A stretch of DNA of 64,000 nucleotides. Source: Inonotus obliquus. Taxonomy: Eukaryota; Basidiomycota; Agaricomycetes; Hymenochaetales; Hymenochaetaceae. Positions 24,526 to 38,379 of the stretch are shown here, one piece after another (position 1 is the stretch's first letter; every line of letters starts with the position of its first letter). The DNA is taken from NCBI GenBank assembly GCA_032164295.1, contig JAJHTX010000005.1, positions 434,001 to 498,000 of the forward strand, given 5' to 3'. Position numbers and translations under genes: made by a program. The notes beneath the pieces are model-generated. The model saw nothing but the letters and a program-made list of their open reading frames with translations, did not search any database and was not told the DNA's origin.

Positions 24526-27500
24526 CTACCCTATACGACGCTCCTGTCGAGGGAAACCATTGTACCAGCCCTCTCCCACAGGTGTGTTCGAGAAATCTAG
24601 CCTAGTCGAAAACTGACAGCCGACGACGGCTGTATTCCGAGCTCCCCAAAGTGTCCTTCGCATATCCTCCGGCACCCACGTTAGCAACTCACTCCGATCG
24701 GAAACTACCCAGCCATCATCCTCCGTCATCCAGTTCGAAGCCAGTAGCCTTCTTGACAAGTCCCAGCCCGAGCCCTCTGCGCCTCTGTTCGCTATAGACG
24801 TTCTGCCGAGGGCAGGCCCGGCGGACAAGTAGCTGTTCGATTGCTGCGAGGCACGTTCATATATTCCTTCGCTATTGCCTACGTCCCACTTTCGAATAGT
24901 TCCATCCTTGGAACCAGAGTAAATGTGGCTTCCGTCGGGGGAAAATGCGACTGACAGTACACCACCTCCGTGTCCGTAGAAAGTCGAGATGAGTTCGCAG
25001 CTGACCGCATCCCAGACGCGGATCGTCTTATCATCCGAACCAGAGACAACTCGTTTCCCATCTCGGGAGAACGCAACTGACAAGACCCGATATGTGTGAC
25101 CATTGAACGGACCAGAGACGACCTCGCCAGTGGCGACGTCCCAGATTCGGATCGGACCATCACGAGAACCAGAGACGACCTTCTCCCCATCCGGCGAGAA
25201 TGCGACAGACATCACATAGTGCTTGTGCCCCTGAAATAGAGCGGAGACGAGTTCTCCGCTGACGGAGTCCCAGATGCGGATCGTCCTATCGTCGGAACCG
25301 GAGACGACGAGGTTGCTGTCTGGCGAGAATGCAACTGATCTGACCCAGCTTGCGTGCCACTCAAGTGGACCTGAAACGAGCTCACCACTCTCTGCATTCC
25401 AGATGCGGACTGTCTTATCCACAGAACCAGACACGACTCGATTTCCATCCGGGGAAAATGCAAGTGACAAGACTTCAGCTGTGTGCCCCTCGAGCGGTCC
25501 CAACACAAGATCGCCGCTGCTGGCATTCCAGACACGAACCGTCCCATCGCGGGAACCTGACGCAATGAATCCGCCCACAGGTGAGAGCGTGACTGAAGTG
25601 ACTATGCCTGTGTGTCCATCAAACGCGTCCGAGACGAGTTCGCCGGTGTCGATGCCCCAAACAAAGATCTTCCCATTCTCAGAGACAGATACCGCCCGTT
25701 TCCCATCTACTGAGAATCCCACTGATCTTACTCGGGACTCGTCGACCTTGGAGTGACCCGAGAGTATCGTGCTGCTGTCGGCGTCCCAGATACGGATCGT
25801 GTAATCATCCGAACCAGAGACAACCCGCTTCCCATCCCGCGAAAATGCGACTGATCTGACCCGGCCTGCGTGCCCCTCGAAAGGTCCGGCGACGAGCTCT
25901 CCGGTGTCGGAGTCCCAGATGCGCACCGTCCTATCGTAAGAACCGGATGCGGCTCGTTTCCCATCAACCGAAAATGCCACGGACGCGACCCGGCCTGCAT
26001 GACCATCGAACGACTTGATGAGCTTACGACTCTCTACGTTCCAGACACGGACCGTCCTATCGTCGGAACCAGATATAATTCGCATTCCGTCTCGCGAGAA
26101 CGCAGCCGAATGCACCTTGCCCGTGTGCCCTTCAAACGGGCCTGAGATGAGTATGCCACTGTCAGCATCCCACACGCGGATCGTCTTATCAGTGGAACCG
26201 GACACGACGCGCTTCCCGTCTGACGAGAATGAGACTGAATTGACGGAGCCTGTATGTCCCTCGAGCGGACCCGAGATGAGCTCGCTGGTGGTCGCATCCC
26301 ATACGCAGATAGTACTATCGTCGGAGCCAGACACTACTCGATTCCCATCCGGGGAGTATGCGACAGAATTGACGGCGTCTTTGTGCTTGATCGGTCCATA
26401 GACGAGCTCGCCGCTCACAGCGCACCAAATCCGGATCGTCCTGTCATAGGAACCAGAGACAACACGCTTGCTATCCGGAGAGAATGAAACTGATCTGACC
26501 GAGCCTGTATGTCCCTTAAGCGGACCCAAGACGAGCTCGCCCGTATCTGCGTCCCAAACACGGATCGTCATATCCCAAGAACCAGACACGACTCGTTTTC
26601 CGTCTGTCGAGAATGCTACTGACGCAACGAGGTTCTTATGTCCCTGGATGACTTTGATGCACTGTGCGGGAGGTTTCGACCCGTAGCGATGCACTGGTAC
26701 GCATGGATACATCTCTGAGTAATGATCTGCTACGCGTGATTCACCTGTCCATAGGGATAAAGCGGACAAGTATATTTGAGGTGCGCTCTGCGACATCGGG
26801 TATGAAAATACGCTGGCCAGCCTGTATGCGGTCCACATGAATGACGACATCTCCTTATCTATGGGCTGTAGAACACATCAATGAGAGGAACGAAGGAAGA
26901 ATACAATTACTGACCGCAGCCCACAGGCTGACTTCATACAGTGCTCGGGCGGCAACTCGACTGAAGTTTCCAGTCAGACTAAGTACCTCGAACCAATGAA
27001 GGAGGTGGGAACGCGCGAAGCCATTCAGCTTCTCCAACAACAACGACAAATCCATGGACTGCGACAACTCGCACACGTGAGTGGCCCAGAAACGACAGGA
27101 GTAGTCCAGATGCAGTGGGATGTTCTTCTGGATCCGGCAATGAAGGTCCGCAATATGTTTGTTGTAGACAAACGACGACTCGATGTCGCAGATGTTGAAG
27201 CGCAGCCCCTCCGCCATGATATCAAAACAACGTTCGGCTATGTGCACCCTCTGAGCGCCTTCATCGATATGCCAACGTTGTTCTCCCGACCTCTCATTCG
27301 ACAGGAGATAGTCTGCAAAGGACGCGTGATGCAGATGAACGGGCTGTCTAGATCCGAAAGATAGCACCGGTTGCAAGTGCCCCAGCGTTATATTCACTAG
27401 GTCTTCTCTTATACCAAGAATTCCAGTGATAGCCTGTGCAGTCAGCTCTTCTTTCGCGAGCACGACCAGTCCCACCACCCTTGCGAACCGATCCTTGGAC

Positions 27501-29866
27501 TTGGCTGACCTCCACATGATTCCACAATCCTTGAGTGCAGTCGCGTACAGACCATCGATACCGTATCCGCCAATGGATCGGATGTCCTCCAAGAGCCCAT
27601 CCAGCTGTTCCTCCATCACATCTGAACGTTTCACCATCTTCACCGCAGTCGATGCCCAAATGAAAAGTCCATCCGCGGCGTCACACAGAAGCTGCATCTT
27701 GCCATCCCATCCTTCTTCATTCGCTGCGGCCTCACCGACTAGTCCGGACATAGTCTCTCTGATGTATCGGTTGACATCGTGTCGGCTTCGGTCGGACCTG
27801 TGCTCGAGTGCGATATGGTGGATATTACTCTTCGACAACAGGTCCTTCATGATGTCGTTCTCGGGTCGGCTCGTGACGAGGACGCGCACTTTCGATGGGA
27901 GCCTTGCAAACTCGTTCTTCAGCAGGTTCAGTAACTCTTTTCGTTGTTCCGCCGTTCCGCTTTCGTCCAGCGCATCAAGTATGATGACAATGCGACCCTC
28001 TACCTCGTCCGCGTCCGCATCAAGTGGCCCCAGGAGGAGTACTTCGAACTGCTTCTTCAGTGTATTTCCGTTGACATTCTTATTCTTGTCAATGGCTTCA
28101 GAGACGCGCGACGCGATGGAAGGATGAAGTTCCGATAGCTTGTAGGCAATTGTCCGGATGACTGAACTCGGATCGCCCTTCTTCCGCTCGAAGAAAAGGT
28201 AGGCAGCATGCCAGCTCATTTCGTCGCACTCGTCTGAAGCGGTCACCGCAATCGTGCTCTTGCCTGATCCTGCAGCCCCGGTGAGCCAGAGAACATTCGG
28301 AGCGCTGTCTGAGGATATGAAGTCCATGATTGGATCCAAGTATTCTCTGCGTGTTCCTTCAAGACATCGAGCTCGCTTGGACACATTAGACGCATCGGAC
28401 TTGAATGGATTGAGCAGCTTCTCCAGTACTTCGAGCTGCTGGACCAGACCTTCCGGATTCGCTGAGTGTAGTAAACAGAGGGGAAGCAGGGAGAAGCGTA
28501 CCTATGTCAGCAACGGCGTTGTGCGTTTCTGAGATAAGTGGTGCATCCATTATTTGCTGCTGCCCTGCGACGTAATGGTCAAAGCCTTGACGGAGGCAGA
28601 GGAAGGGACAACGGGAAAGTCACATACTGATTTCATCGGCTACTCTGGCCGTTGTCAACCCTATGACGGAGTCTATATCCTTTCTCAAAGCAACGAAACG
28701 GTCAGCAAATTCGTCCATCCTTCCCTTGCTAAGAACGCGAGGCGTACGGCCTTGATACGGATCAGCTTTGCCAGGAGAGCAGAACAAGAAAGTCATACCA
28801 ACGAAGCTGTGTCTAGCATATTCTTGGACAAATCGAGAGCAATCTATAGTAACGTTGAGCAGCTCCTTGACTAGCGGCTTCAGCATCTTCGTCCTATCAT
28901 TCAATACTCCTGCGACGGTGGAAATTTCGTATGCCATCGTCATCTGCTTGACAGTCTCGACTAGCTTCCTGTCGCTTTCGTACTGGTAAGACACCAGCTT
29001 AGGGCAGATGAGGTCTTGGTAATGGGATGCGACGCGGTATAACTCAATATACCTTGTATAGAGCGGATGCGGCCTTCCACGAGACGTTAAACACTGGATG
29101 GATCTGAAATGGTAGAGTTAATCCACTGGACTGGCCAAGAGGCGTTAAAGAGACTTACTTCAGCGACCTTATCAACGACATCAATAATCACATCTACTAC
29201 TTCTATTACAGACCCAATCACTGCAATAGCGGACTCTGGTTTCTCTATCGACAACTTGACCCGCTCCACACTTTGTTCCGCTGTCGACACGTCGATATCG
29301 GCTCGCAAGATTGCATCAATCTCCTTGCAGGAAAGAAAAACGGTGCCTGTGTGCTTCGGCTCTCCCACACGAGAAGAAGATAAGAGGGTCAGTTCAACTA
29401 ACGACCAATCAGACTTGGAATTCCAGAAAATATCGATAATCAAGCTCACCGTCATGATCAGCAGATTCCTGCAAGAGCCGTGCAACCGAAATGCTGGTAC
29501 GACCAAGAATGCCGTCACCGAGGGGCAGTGGGAACTTCCGTGATTTCTTCAGATTGATACTGAGAGATGTAGATGCATTCGACTGCGAGCTGCAATATGC
29601 TCAGAGAGCGTACAATAGAGGCAGAGTTCAAACTTACAATGTGAATGTGTCGGACCAGCCAGGCTTCCCGTCATTGGTGATTTCTCCCGTCTTGTGGACA
29701 GTCTCCGAGTCGTCCAGTTTGACCTCTACGCGCAGTCTTGCTTTCCTTGCGTTCTTGACGTTGGTAACACGTATCACTACCTAGCTGTAAGCCAACCTGG
29801 AATCCAGAGCAGCAGGGAACATTACTGACCTTGGAGGACTCGGTGGTCTGACGATGACACCGACAT
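24526..29866 (-). CDS. NLR C: C2-NACHT-WD40 receptor, 1641 aa
   Basis: Nine exons (minus): 29866-29830, 29776-29638, 29589-29450, 29397-29159, 29103-29053, 28997-28628, 28564-28502, 28461-26915 and 26865-24526, all in phase. The C2-like N-terminus reads VIRVTNVKNARKARLRVEVK with KPGWSDTF. The helical region carries LVSYQYESDRKL and the NACHT domain GAAGSGKSTIA and IVIILDALDESG. Fourteen WD40 repeats follow, with the first repeat reading GHKNLVASVAFS and SGSWDMTIRVWD. The tail is LLTWVPEDMR, FSTRLDF and GFPRQERRIG. The NACHT exon is 6 nt longer than in A, giving DADADEVEG. The protein is predicted to be a cytosolic signal-transducing NTPase whose WD40 face binds a variable ligand, as known for fungal NWD receptors; partner effectors are not visible in the window. 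Its promoter resembles that of copy B. Confidence 0.9.
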
Positions 29867-32407
29867 TGTGGGGCAGAATCAAGCACTGACCCACCCACGC
29901 ACCCTCCACCTCTCATATATCGATGATGGACCATGAGTTCTCCTCGTGTCTGTGTTTATTTAGAGAGCTATCAATACTCATGGATCATGTGTGCAGCGAG
30001 TCCTACATGACAGCTTGCTTCCCATTGATTGATGAGGCGGCGCCTAGGTAGCGGCGCTCATTGTACAGGTTCCAAGACGTAAGATGCAATGTCCTCCGGA
30101 GTTTGCTGATCAGCAGCCAAGCTGGACTTGAAGGGCATCTACCCGCGCCGTTTTCTGCGTGTATTCAGAACTCCGTTCAAAACGGACTAACCCAGTACTC
30201 CCCGTCCTATCAAGAAGTTTTCAGATTTGAAAAAAACTCAACATTGATCCTCTAAACAGCCTGATCACCTCAATTGTACATGCAAGTACATGAGGAGTGC
30301 GTGCGATATAAGTTGTTGAGTTAGGACAGATGCGGATCACGCCCCCCGGCCTTATAGCGCTACATGCACTTTGCCGCCGCTATCACAGCAATTCACCTCG
30401 CTCCCCACATTCAAGAGAAGAGAAGCTGCATTCATAGACGCAGCGCGGAGGGGATTCCTACTCATTGCACTTGCCGACATACTATTGCAATGACAACTAA
30501 GCGCGAACCGGGCAAAATCATGCAGACGAGCCAGCGAGGTATCGATGCCGAACTGGCTGATGATTCGGAGAAGATGTTATGGTTGTTCAGGCGGATAAAG
30601 GTTCGCGACTGGTTGTCTCCCCTTCTCGCCCGGCCTCACGCCCATCACACCAGCCTGTCTTCTCGCCTTTTCCATTTGCTCTCTTGCCCTCCCTAGCTCT
30701 TCCATTTCCCTCTGACACTTCTCTTCATCCTTGGATAGCACCGTGCATTTAGCATGCACGTCGCGTGAGGCATCATAATGAGCTTCTCGGTGCGGACTGG
30801 GTGTGAAGTATTAGACATCCATAGGACGAAAGAAATGTAGACATACTAGTACTCGACATCCTCTAAGCGGGAACTTCACTTGTTCGTACTCGATGACCGT
30901 CATCCTAGAAGCTTCAAACATGATAAAGCCAGTCATTTTCTGGGAAAGAATACTTATGTAACACTGTACATGACATAATCAAACGCCATTCTCAACGCTT
31001 GTGCTGCTGAAACCACCGAAACTTTGGTTCCTTCAAGTCTTCATTCAATTCATATCACTGTTCTCCTCTGTTTCTCCATCACACTTATCAACATAAATCA
31101 CATCCGAATCCATCGAGTTGTGCAATTACTAATCACCAAACTCTTCCTATTCAAACGCATTGGAATCCTCAGACGCATCTGAATGTTACCCACCCAGTAC
31201 AGTCGTCTATTGCGACATCATCCGTACTCCTACCTAGGCAATCCTTCAGATGAAAGGAGTGTCAACGGGCAGATCGTTGCTGATCCAGAGAACATGTTTG
31301 CAACGGGTTGGGAGCCGAATGGCAGTGGTCTACCCTGCATCTGGACGGTGATTGAAGACAACTATGCATAATCATTCGTTCAGTGCGGGACGTTTTATCA
31401 AGAAACGTAGATGAACACCTTGATGGGTAGTATTGAGATGCTAAGCAAGATCGGCCTTGACTACCCTTCGCTATCAATTTAATTGTCAAGGTGTCTAGTG
31501 CAGCGACAGACCATGCAAGCGGCCTTATATGCACACAAGAATTCGGTGTTCTTGACCGTAAGTGGACTTGCTCAATCCTGAAGTGACGCCCTATGTATCT
31601 CACCAAAATCCTTCTCTTAGAACTCAGCTTTTTTTCTAACAGATTAAGAAGACGGATTGTAATCCGGAGAATACCTCGAGGATACGAATGAATTTCTCAT
31701 GCATCATTCACCGTGCATCTGGAGGACAGTGGTTGCTAATAGTAGCGGCTTGACGCCTTCAGTCTATGCAGTCTGCTCCCTATTCCTACCTTGCCTGCCA
31801 ATCCGTTGCAATAACACAATGCCCGAACCATTATTGGACTTGCTCATCTTGATTTGTTCTAGCCTTGGCGTTGTGAATGATCTCACCTCACACTCCCTGC
31901 CTGTGCCTATGAAAGCTTAATGAGGCCCATTCTCTTTTATATCAATGCTTCCCTCTACCTTTCCACTTCTTTGAGTCATCTTACTCCAAGTCATATCGTC
32001 TTATTGCTTTACGTGAGATATGTCAGATCGTTATTAGTGTTACGACAACAATAAAAAAAATCGAACTCGATTATTCACTCAAATTATTGCTCGCTCTTGA
32101 AAAATAGAAATGATGCTGCTTGGGAGCAATCTATGTTGCGGTCCCTTACCATAGCGGACGCGCGGAAAAGCATGAACTACTTGAGATCTGGAAGAAAAAG
32201 TAAATATCCATCCGTAACAACTGCTCTGTGAATCTCGTCTTAATTTGCAGGTTTCGGAGAGTACCAATGAATCAACAGAAACAAACTAGATAATATTCCA
32301 GGTTCCAGGAAGCGCAGGAATAAATGTGCAAGCACTATCGACTGTGAATAATTATTACAATAATTCACGTTGTAGGTAGAGGGTCTGAGAACCACTATCC
32401 AACATCG
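29867..32407. other. Spacer between NLR C and NLR D
   Basis: Homologous to the B-C spacer with scattered indels, including a shortened stretch near 30790-30870. No supported gene. Confidence 0.6.
30577..30785 (-). pseudogene. Decayed coiled-coil reading frame, spacer copy 3
   Basis: The least broken of the three copies: AHYDASRDVHAK, SKDEEKCQREMEEL and GRAREQMEKARRQAG lie in one frame on the minus strand. No start or family can be assigned. Confidence 0.4.
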
Positions 32408-35400
32408 CTACGCTATACGTCGCTCCTGTCGAGGAAACCCTTTGTACCAGCCCTCTCCCACAGGCGCGTTCGAGAAATCCAGCCTTGTTGAGAACTGGCA
32501 GCCTGGACCAAAAACAGATACATGACGACCTCCCCAAAGCGTCATTCGCATATCTTCTGGCACCCATATTAGCAATTCACCCCGATCGGAAACTACCCAT
32601 CCGTCATCCTCCATCTTCCAGTTTGAATCCAGTAGTCTACTTGACAAATCCGAGCTCGAACCCTCTGCGCTTCTGTTTGCTATAGACGTTCTGCCGAGGG
32701 CTTCAGGCCCGGCGGACAAGTTGCTATCCGAATCCTGCGAGGCACATTCATATATTTCTTCACCATTGTCCACGTCCCACTTTCGAATAGTTCCATCAGT
32801 TGAACCAGAGTAAATGTACCTTCCGTCGAGAGAAAATGCGACTGACAGTACAGCACCTCCGTGTCCGTAGAAAGTCGAGATGAGCTCGCCGTTGGCCGCA
32901 TCCCAAATGCGAATCGTCTTATCGCCGCCAGAGACAATTCGTTTTCCATCCGGAGAGAATGCAACTGACAAGACCCATGTGTGTCCTTCGAAGGGACCGG
33001 AGACGACCTCGCCAGTGTCGACATTCCAGATTCGGATCGTCCCATCATAAGAACCAGAGACGGCTTTCTCCCCATCCAGCCAGAATACGACAGACGTCAC
33101 AAAGCTCTTGTGTCCCTGAAATGGACCGGAGACGAGTTCTCCGCTGATGGAGTCCCATATGCGGGTCGTCCTATCGTCAGAACGAGAAACGACCAGGTTG
33201 CCGTCTGGCGAGAATGCAACTGATCTGACCCAGTCTGTGTGTCCCTTAAGAGGGCCCAAAACGAGCTGACCACTCTCTACATTCCAGATGCAGATCGTAT
33301 TGTCCCGAGAACCAGACACGACTCGATTTCCATCCGGGGAGAATGCGAGTGACCAGACTGCGTCTGTGTGCCCCTCGAGCGGTCCCGACACAAGCTCGCC
33401 GCTGCTGGCATTCCAGATACGAACCATCCCATCGACGGAGCCTGACGCAATGAATCCGCCCTCAGGTGAGAGCGCGACTGAAGTGACTACGCCTGTGTGT
33501 CCATCAAATCCATCCGAGAGGAGTCTGCCGGTGTCGGTGTCCCAAACGCAGATCTTCCCATTCTCAGAGCTAGATACCGCCCGTTTCCCATCTGCCGAGA
33601 ATCCTACTGATTCTACCGAGGCTCCGTTGCCCTTGGGCTGACCCGAAAGTAACGTGCTGGTGTCGGCGTCCCAGATACGGATCGTGCGATCATACGAACC
33701 AGAGACAACCCGCTTCCCATCCGGCGAAAATGCGACTGATGAGACCCAGTCTGTGTGCCCCTCAAAAGGACCCGCAACGAGTTCTCCGGTGTCGGAGTCC
33801 CAAATGCGCACCGTCGCGTCCATAGAACTGGATACAATCCGTTTCCCATCAAAGAATGCCACGGACGTGACCGGGCCTGTATGACCCTCGAACGATATGA
33901 TGAGCTCACGACTCTCCACGTTCCAGACACGGACCGTCCTATCGGCGGAACCAGAGATAATTCGCATTCCGTCTCGCGAGAACGCAACCGAATTCACCTG
34001 ATCTGTGTGTCCTTCAAACGGGCCTGAGATGAGTATGCCACTGTTAGCATCCCACACGCGGATCGTCTTGTCAGCGGAACCGGATACAACGCGCTTCCCG
34101 CCTGACGAGAATGAGACTGAAATGACGGCGCCTGTATGTCCCTCGAACGGACCCGAGATGAGCTCGCCGGTGTTTGCATCCCAAACGTAGATAGTATTAT
34201 CGCCGGAGCCAGACAGTACTCGATTCCCATCTGGGGAGAATGCGACAGAATTGACGGCGCCTTTGTGCTTAATCGGTCCACAGACGAGTTCACCGCTCAC
34301 AGCGCTCCAAATTCGGATCGTCTTGTCATTGGAACCAGAGACAATGCGCTTGCTATCTGGAGAGAATGCAACTGAATTAACCCCTTCTGTATGTCCCACA
34401 AGCGGACCCAAGACGAGCTCGCCTGTGTCTGCGTCCCAAATGCGGACCGATTTATCGTCCGAACAGGATACGAGTCGTTTTCCGTCTGTCGAGAATGCTA
34501 CTGACTCAACGGAGCTTTCATGTCCCTGGATGACTTTGATGCACTGTGCGGGAGGTTTCGACCCGTAGCGATGCACTGGTACGGATGGATACATCCTTGA
34601 GTAATGATCTGCTACGCGTGATTCACCTGTCCATAGGGATAAAGCGGACAAGTATATTTGAGGTGCGCTCTGCGACATCGGGTATGAAAATACGCTGGCC
34701 AGCCTGTATGCGGCCCACATGAATGACGACATCTCCTTATCGATGGGCTGTTGAAGAGATGAGTGAGAGGAACGAAAGGAAAAATACAATCACTGACCGC
34801 AGCCCACAGACTGACTTCATACAGGGCTCGGGCGGCAACTCGATTGAAATTGCCAGTCAGACTGAGCACCTCAAGCCAATGAAGGAGGTGGGAACGCGCG
34901 AAGACATTCAGCCTCTCCAACAACCCCGACAAATCCATGGACTGCGACAACTCGCACACGTGAGTGGCCCAGAAACGACAGGAGTAGTCCAGATGCAGTG
35001 GGATGTTCTCTTGGATCCGGCCATGAAGGTCCATGATATCTTTGTTGTAGACAAACGACGACTCGATGTTGCAGATGTTGAAGCGCAGACCCTCCGCCAT
35101 GATATCGAAACAACGTTCGGCTATGTGCACCCTCTGAGCGTCTTCATCGATATGCCAACGTTGTTCTCCCGACCTCTCATTCGACAGGAGATAGTCTGCA
35201 AAGGACGCGTGATGCAGATGAACGGGCCCTCCAGATCCGAAAGATAACACCGGTTGCAAGCACCCCAGGGTTATATTCACTAGGTCTTCTCTTATACCAA
35301 GCATGTTAGCGATAGCATGTGCAGTCAGCTCTTCTTTCGCGAGCACGACCAGTCCCACCACCCTTGCGAACCGATCCTTGGACTTGGTTGATCTCCACAT

Positions 35401-37755
35401 GATCCCACAATCCTTCAGCGCAGTCGCGTACAGACCATCGATACCGTACCCGCCAATGGATCGGATGTCCTCCAAGAGCCCATCCAGCTGTTCCTCCATC
35501 ACATCTGAACGTTTCACCATCTTGATCGCAGTCGATGCCCAAATGAAAAGTCCATCCGCGGCGTCACACAGAATCTGCATCTTGCCATCCCATCCTTCTT
35601 CGTTCGCTGCGGCCTCACCGACTAGTCCAGACATAGTCTCTCTGATGTATCGGTTGACATCGTGTTGGCTTCGGTCGGACCTGTGCTCGAGTGCGATATG
35701 GTGGATATGACTCTTCGACAACAGGCCCTTCATGATATCATTCTCGGGTCGACTGGTGACGAGGACGCGCACTTTCGATGGAAGGCGTGCAAAGTCAATC
35801 TTCAACAGGTTCAGTAACTCTTCTCGTTGTTCCGCCGTTCCGCTTTCGTCCAGCGCATCAAGGATGATGCCAATGTGGCCTTCTACCTCGTCCGCAGCCG
35901 CATTAAGCGGTCCAAGGAGGAGTACTTCGAACTGCGTCTTCAATGTATTTCTGTTGATATTCTTATGCTTGCCAACAGCTTCGGAGACACGCGACGCGAT
36001 GGAAGGATGAAGTTCCGATAGCTGGTAGGCAACTGTGCGGATGACGGAGCTCGGATCGCCCTTCTCTCGCTCGAAGAAGAGGTAGGCAGCATGCCAGCCC
36101 ATTTTGTCGCACTCGTCTGAAGCGGTCACCGCAATCGTGCTCTTGCCCGATCCCGCGGCTCCAGTAAGCCAGAGAACATTCGGAGTGCTGTCCGAAGATA
36201 TGAAATCCATGATTGGATCCAAGTATTCTCGGCGTGTTCCTTCAAGGCATCGAGCTCGCTTAGACACGTCAGAAGCATTGGACTTGAATGGATTGAGCTG
36301 CCTCTCCAGTACTTCGAGCCGCTGGACCAGACCTTCCGGATTCGCTGAGTTTGGAAAACAGAGAACACGGAGGGAGAGGCGTACCTATGTCAGCAACGGC
36401 GTTGTGCGTTTCTGAGATAAGTGGTGCATCCATTAGTTGCTGCTGCCCTGCGTCGTAATGGTCAGAGACTTGACGGAGGCAGTGGAAGAGACAACGGGAA
36501 AGTCACGTACTGATTTCATCGACTCCTTTAGCCGTTGTGAATCCGATTACAGAGTCCATATCCTTTCTCAGAGCAACAAAACGGTCAGCAAATTCGTCGA
36601 TCCTCCCCTTGCTAAGAACGCGAGGCGTACGGCCTTGATACGGATCAGCTTTGCCCGGACAGCAGAACGAGAACGTCATACCAACGAAGCTATGTCTAGC
36701 ATATTCTTGGACAAATCGAGAGCAATCGATAGTAACGTTGAGCAACTCCTTGACTAGCGGCTTCAGCATCTTCGTCCTATCATTCAGTGTTCCAGCGACG
36801 GTAGAAATTTCATATGCTATCTTCATCTTCTCGACGGTCTCAACTAGCTTCCTGTCACTTTCATACTGGTAGGACACGAGCTTAGGGTAGATGAGGTCTT
36901 GGTAATGGGATGCGACGCGGTATAACTTGACATACCTTGTATAGAGCGGACGCGGCCTTCCACGAGACGTTAAACACTGGATGGATCTGAAACATTAGAG
37001 TTAATCCACCTGACTGGCCAAGGGGCGCTAAAGAGACCTACTTCAGCGACCTTATCAACAACCTCAATAATCACGTCTACTACTTCTATTACAGACCCAA
37101 TCACTGCAATTGCGGATTCCGGTTTCTCTATCGACAACTTGATCCGCTCAACGCTTTGCTCCGCCGCCGAGACGTCGATATCGGCCCGCGAAAGTGCATC
37201 AATCTCCTTGCAGGAAAGAAAAATGGTGCCTGTGTGCTTCGGCTCTCCCACACGAGAAGAAGATAAGAGGGCCAGTTCAACTAACGACCAATCAGACTTG
37301 GAATTCCAGAATAAATCGAAAATCGAAAATCAGGCTCACCGTCATGATCAGCAGATTCCTGCAAGAGCCGTGCAACCGCAATGCTGGTACGACCAAGAAG
37401 GCTGTCACCGAGGGGCCGTAGGAACTTCCGTGACTTCTTCAGACTGATACTGAGAGATGTAGACGCATTCGACTGCGTGCTGCAAATGCTCAGAGCGCGT
37501 ACAGTGTAGGCAAAGGTCGTACCTACAATGTGAATGTGTCAGACCAGCCAGGCTTCCCGTCATTGTCGATTTCTCCCGATTTGTGGACAGTCTCCGAGTC
37601 GTCAAGTTTAATCTCTACGCGGAGTCTTGCTTTCCTTGCATTCTTGACGTTAGTAACACGTATCACTACCTAGAAGTAAGCCAACCTGGAATCCAGAGCA
37701 GCAGTGAGCAGAGCTGACCTTGGAGGACACGGTGACCTGACGATGGCTCCGACAT
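32408..37755 (-). CDS. NLR D: C2-NACHT-WD40 receptor, 1641 aa
   Basis: Nine exons (minus): 37755-37719, 37665-37527, 37479-37340, 37280-37042, 36986-36936, 36880-36511, 36447-36385, 36344-34798 and 34747-32408; all phases agree. The domain order is as in A and C: C2-like, helical, NACHT (GAAGSGKSTIA, IGIILDALDESG, RVLVTSRPE), 14 WD40 repeats, tail (LLIWVPEDMR, FSTRLDF, GFPRQERRIA). Repeats 6 and 13 are each shortened by one or two residues (VAFFDGKRIV; GHTWVLSVAF and SGGDKTIRIWD), which might loosen those blades. It is the rightmost copy and its upstream region matches that of copy A, whereas B and C resemble each other there. Expression and ligand are unknown. Confidence 0.9.
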
Positions 37756-38379
37756 TGTGGGACAGAATCAAGCACCGTCCTATCCCTATCTATACACCCT
37801 GCGCCTCTCTTATATCAACCATGATCCACGGGGTTTCCTCATGTCCGTCGCCATCATTGTTCGTGGATCACGTGTGCAGCAGGCCAGGATGGTTCTCACT
37901 GATTTGATGAGTCGGCGCTTCAACAGAATTGTGTCAAGCGGATCACTCAAATGTATCCTCCTCGCGTGTAGTCCGAGTCAGCTATATACAAGCATACAGT
38001 ATGAGTAACTCATCCACCATTCACCGATGAATAGTCATGGACGAAACATCAAGCAGTCATGGTTCTTTGAGACACTAACTCACCACATCTGTCCGAGCGT
38101 TGTTCAACTGTTCAATTTGTTCTCCAGCTTTGCGTCCATCTCGCATCCCATGCTTCTCGGACACGTTCAAGCGACCTTCCAAGTGGCTCGTATGGTTCGT
38201 ATGGTAGGATTATAATCATGAGCAGAGAACCTGACACGATGTTTCGAGTTTGTTATGATAATGGGCGTTGAATAAAACGAAGATTATGTAAAGCTCTTGA
38301 CAATCAATGCCGATCTTGTTTCATTCTCCGACATCCGTGTCGATCATCAGCCGTTGGAAATTACAGCGAATATATGCAT
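37756..38379. other. Upstream region of NLR D, end of array homology
   Basis: Bases up to about 38350 are homologous to 13923-14420 upstream of NLR A, including the TATA-like site and a CTCGTATGGTTCGTATGGTA segment. Homology then stops, which places the right boundary of the tandem unit. Confidence 0.55.

Larger units (their letters stand above)
8592..38350 (-). repeat. Four-copy tandem array of NLR genes, period about 7.9-8.0 kb
   Basis: Receptor stop codons fall at 8592, 16559, 24526 and 32408 (steps 7967, 7967, 7882) and start codons at 13922, 21838, 29866 and 37755. The spacers also repeat: segments around 15500-16440, 23480-24410 and 31385-32300 are clearly homologous. Homology on the right ends near 38350, shortly upstream of copy D. 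All copies have the same orientation, as expected from unequal crossing-over. Confidence 0.9.
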
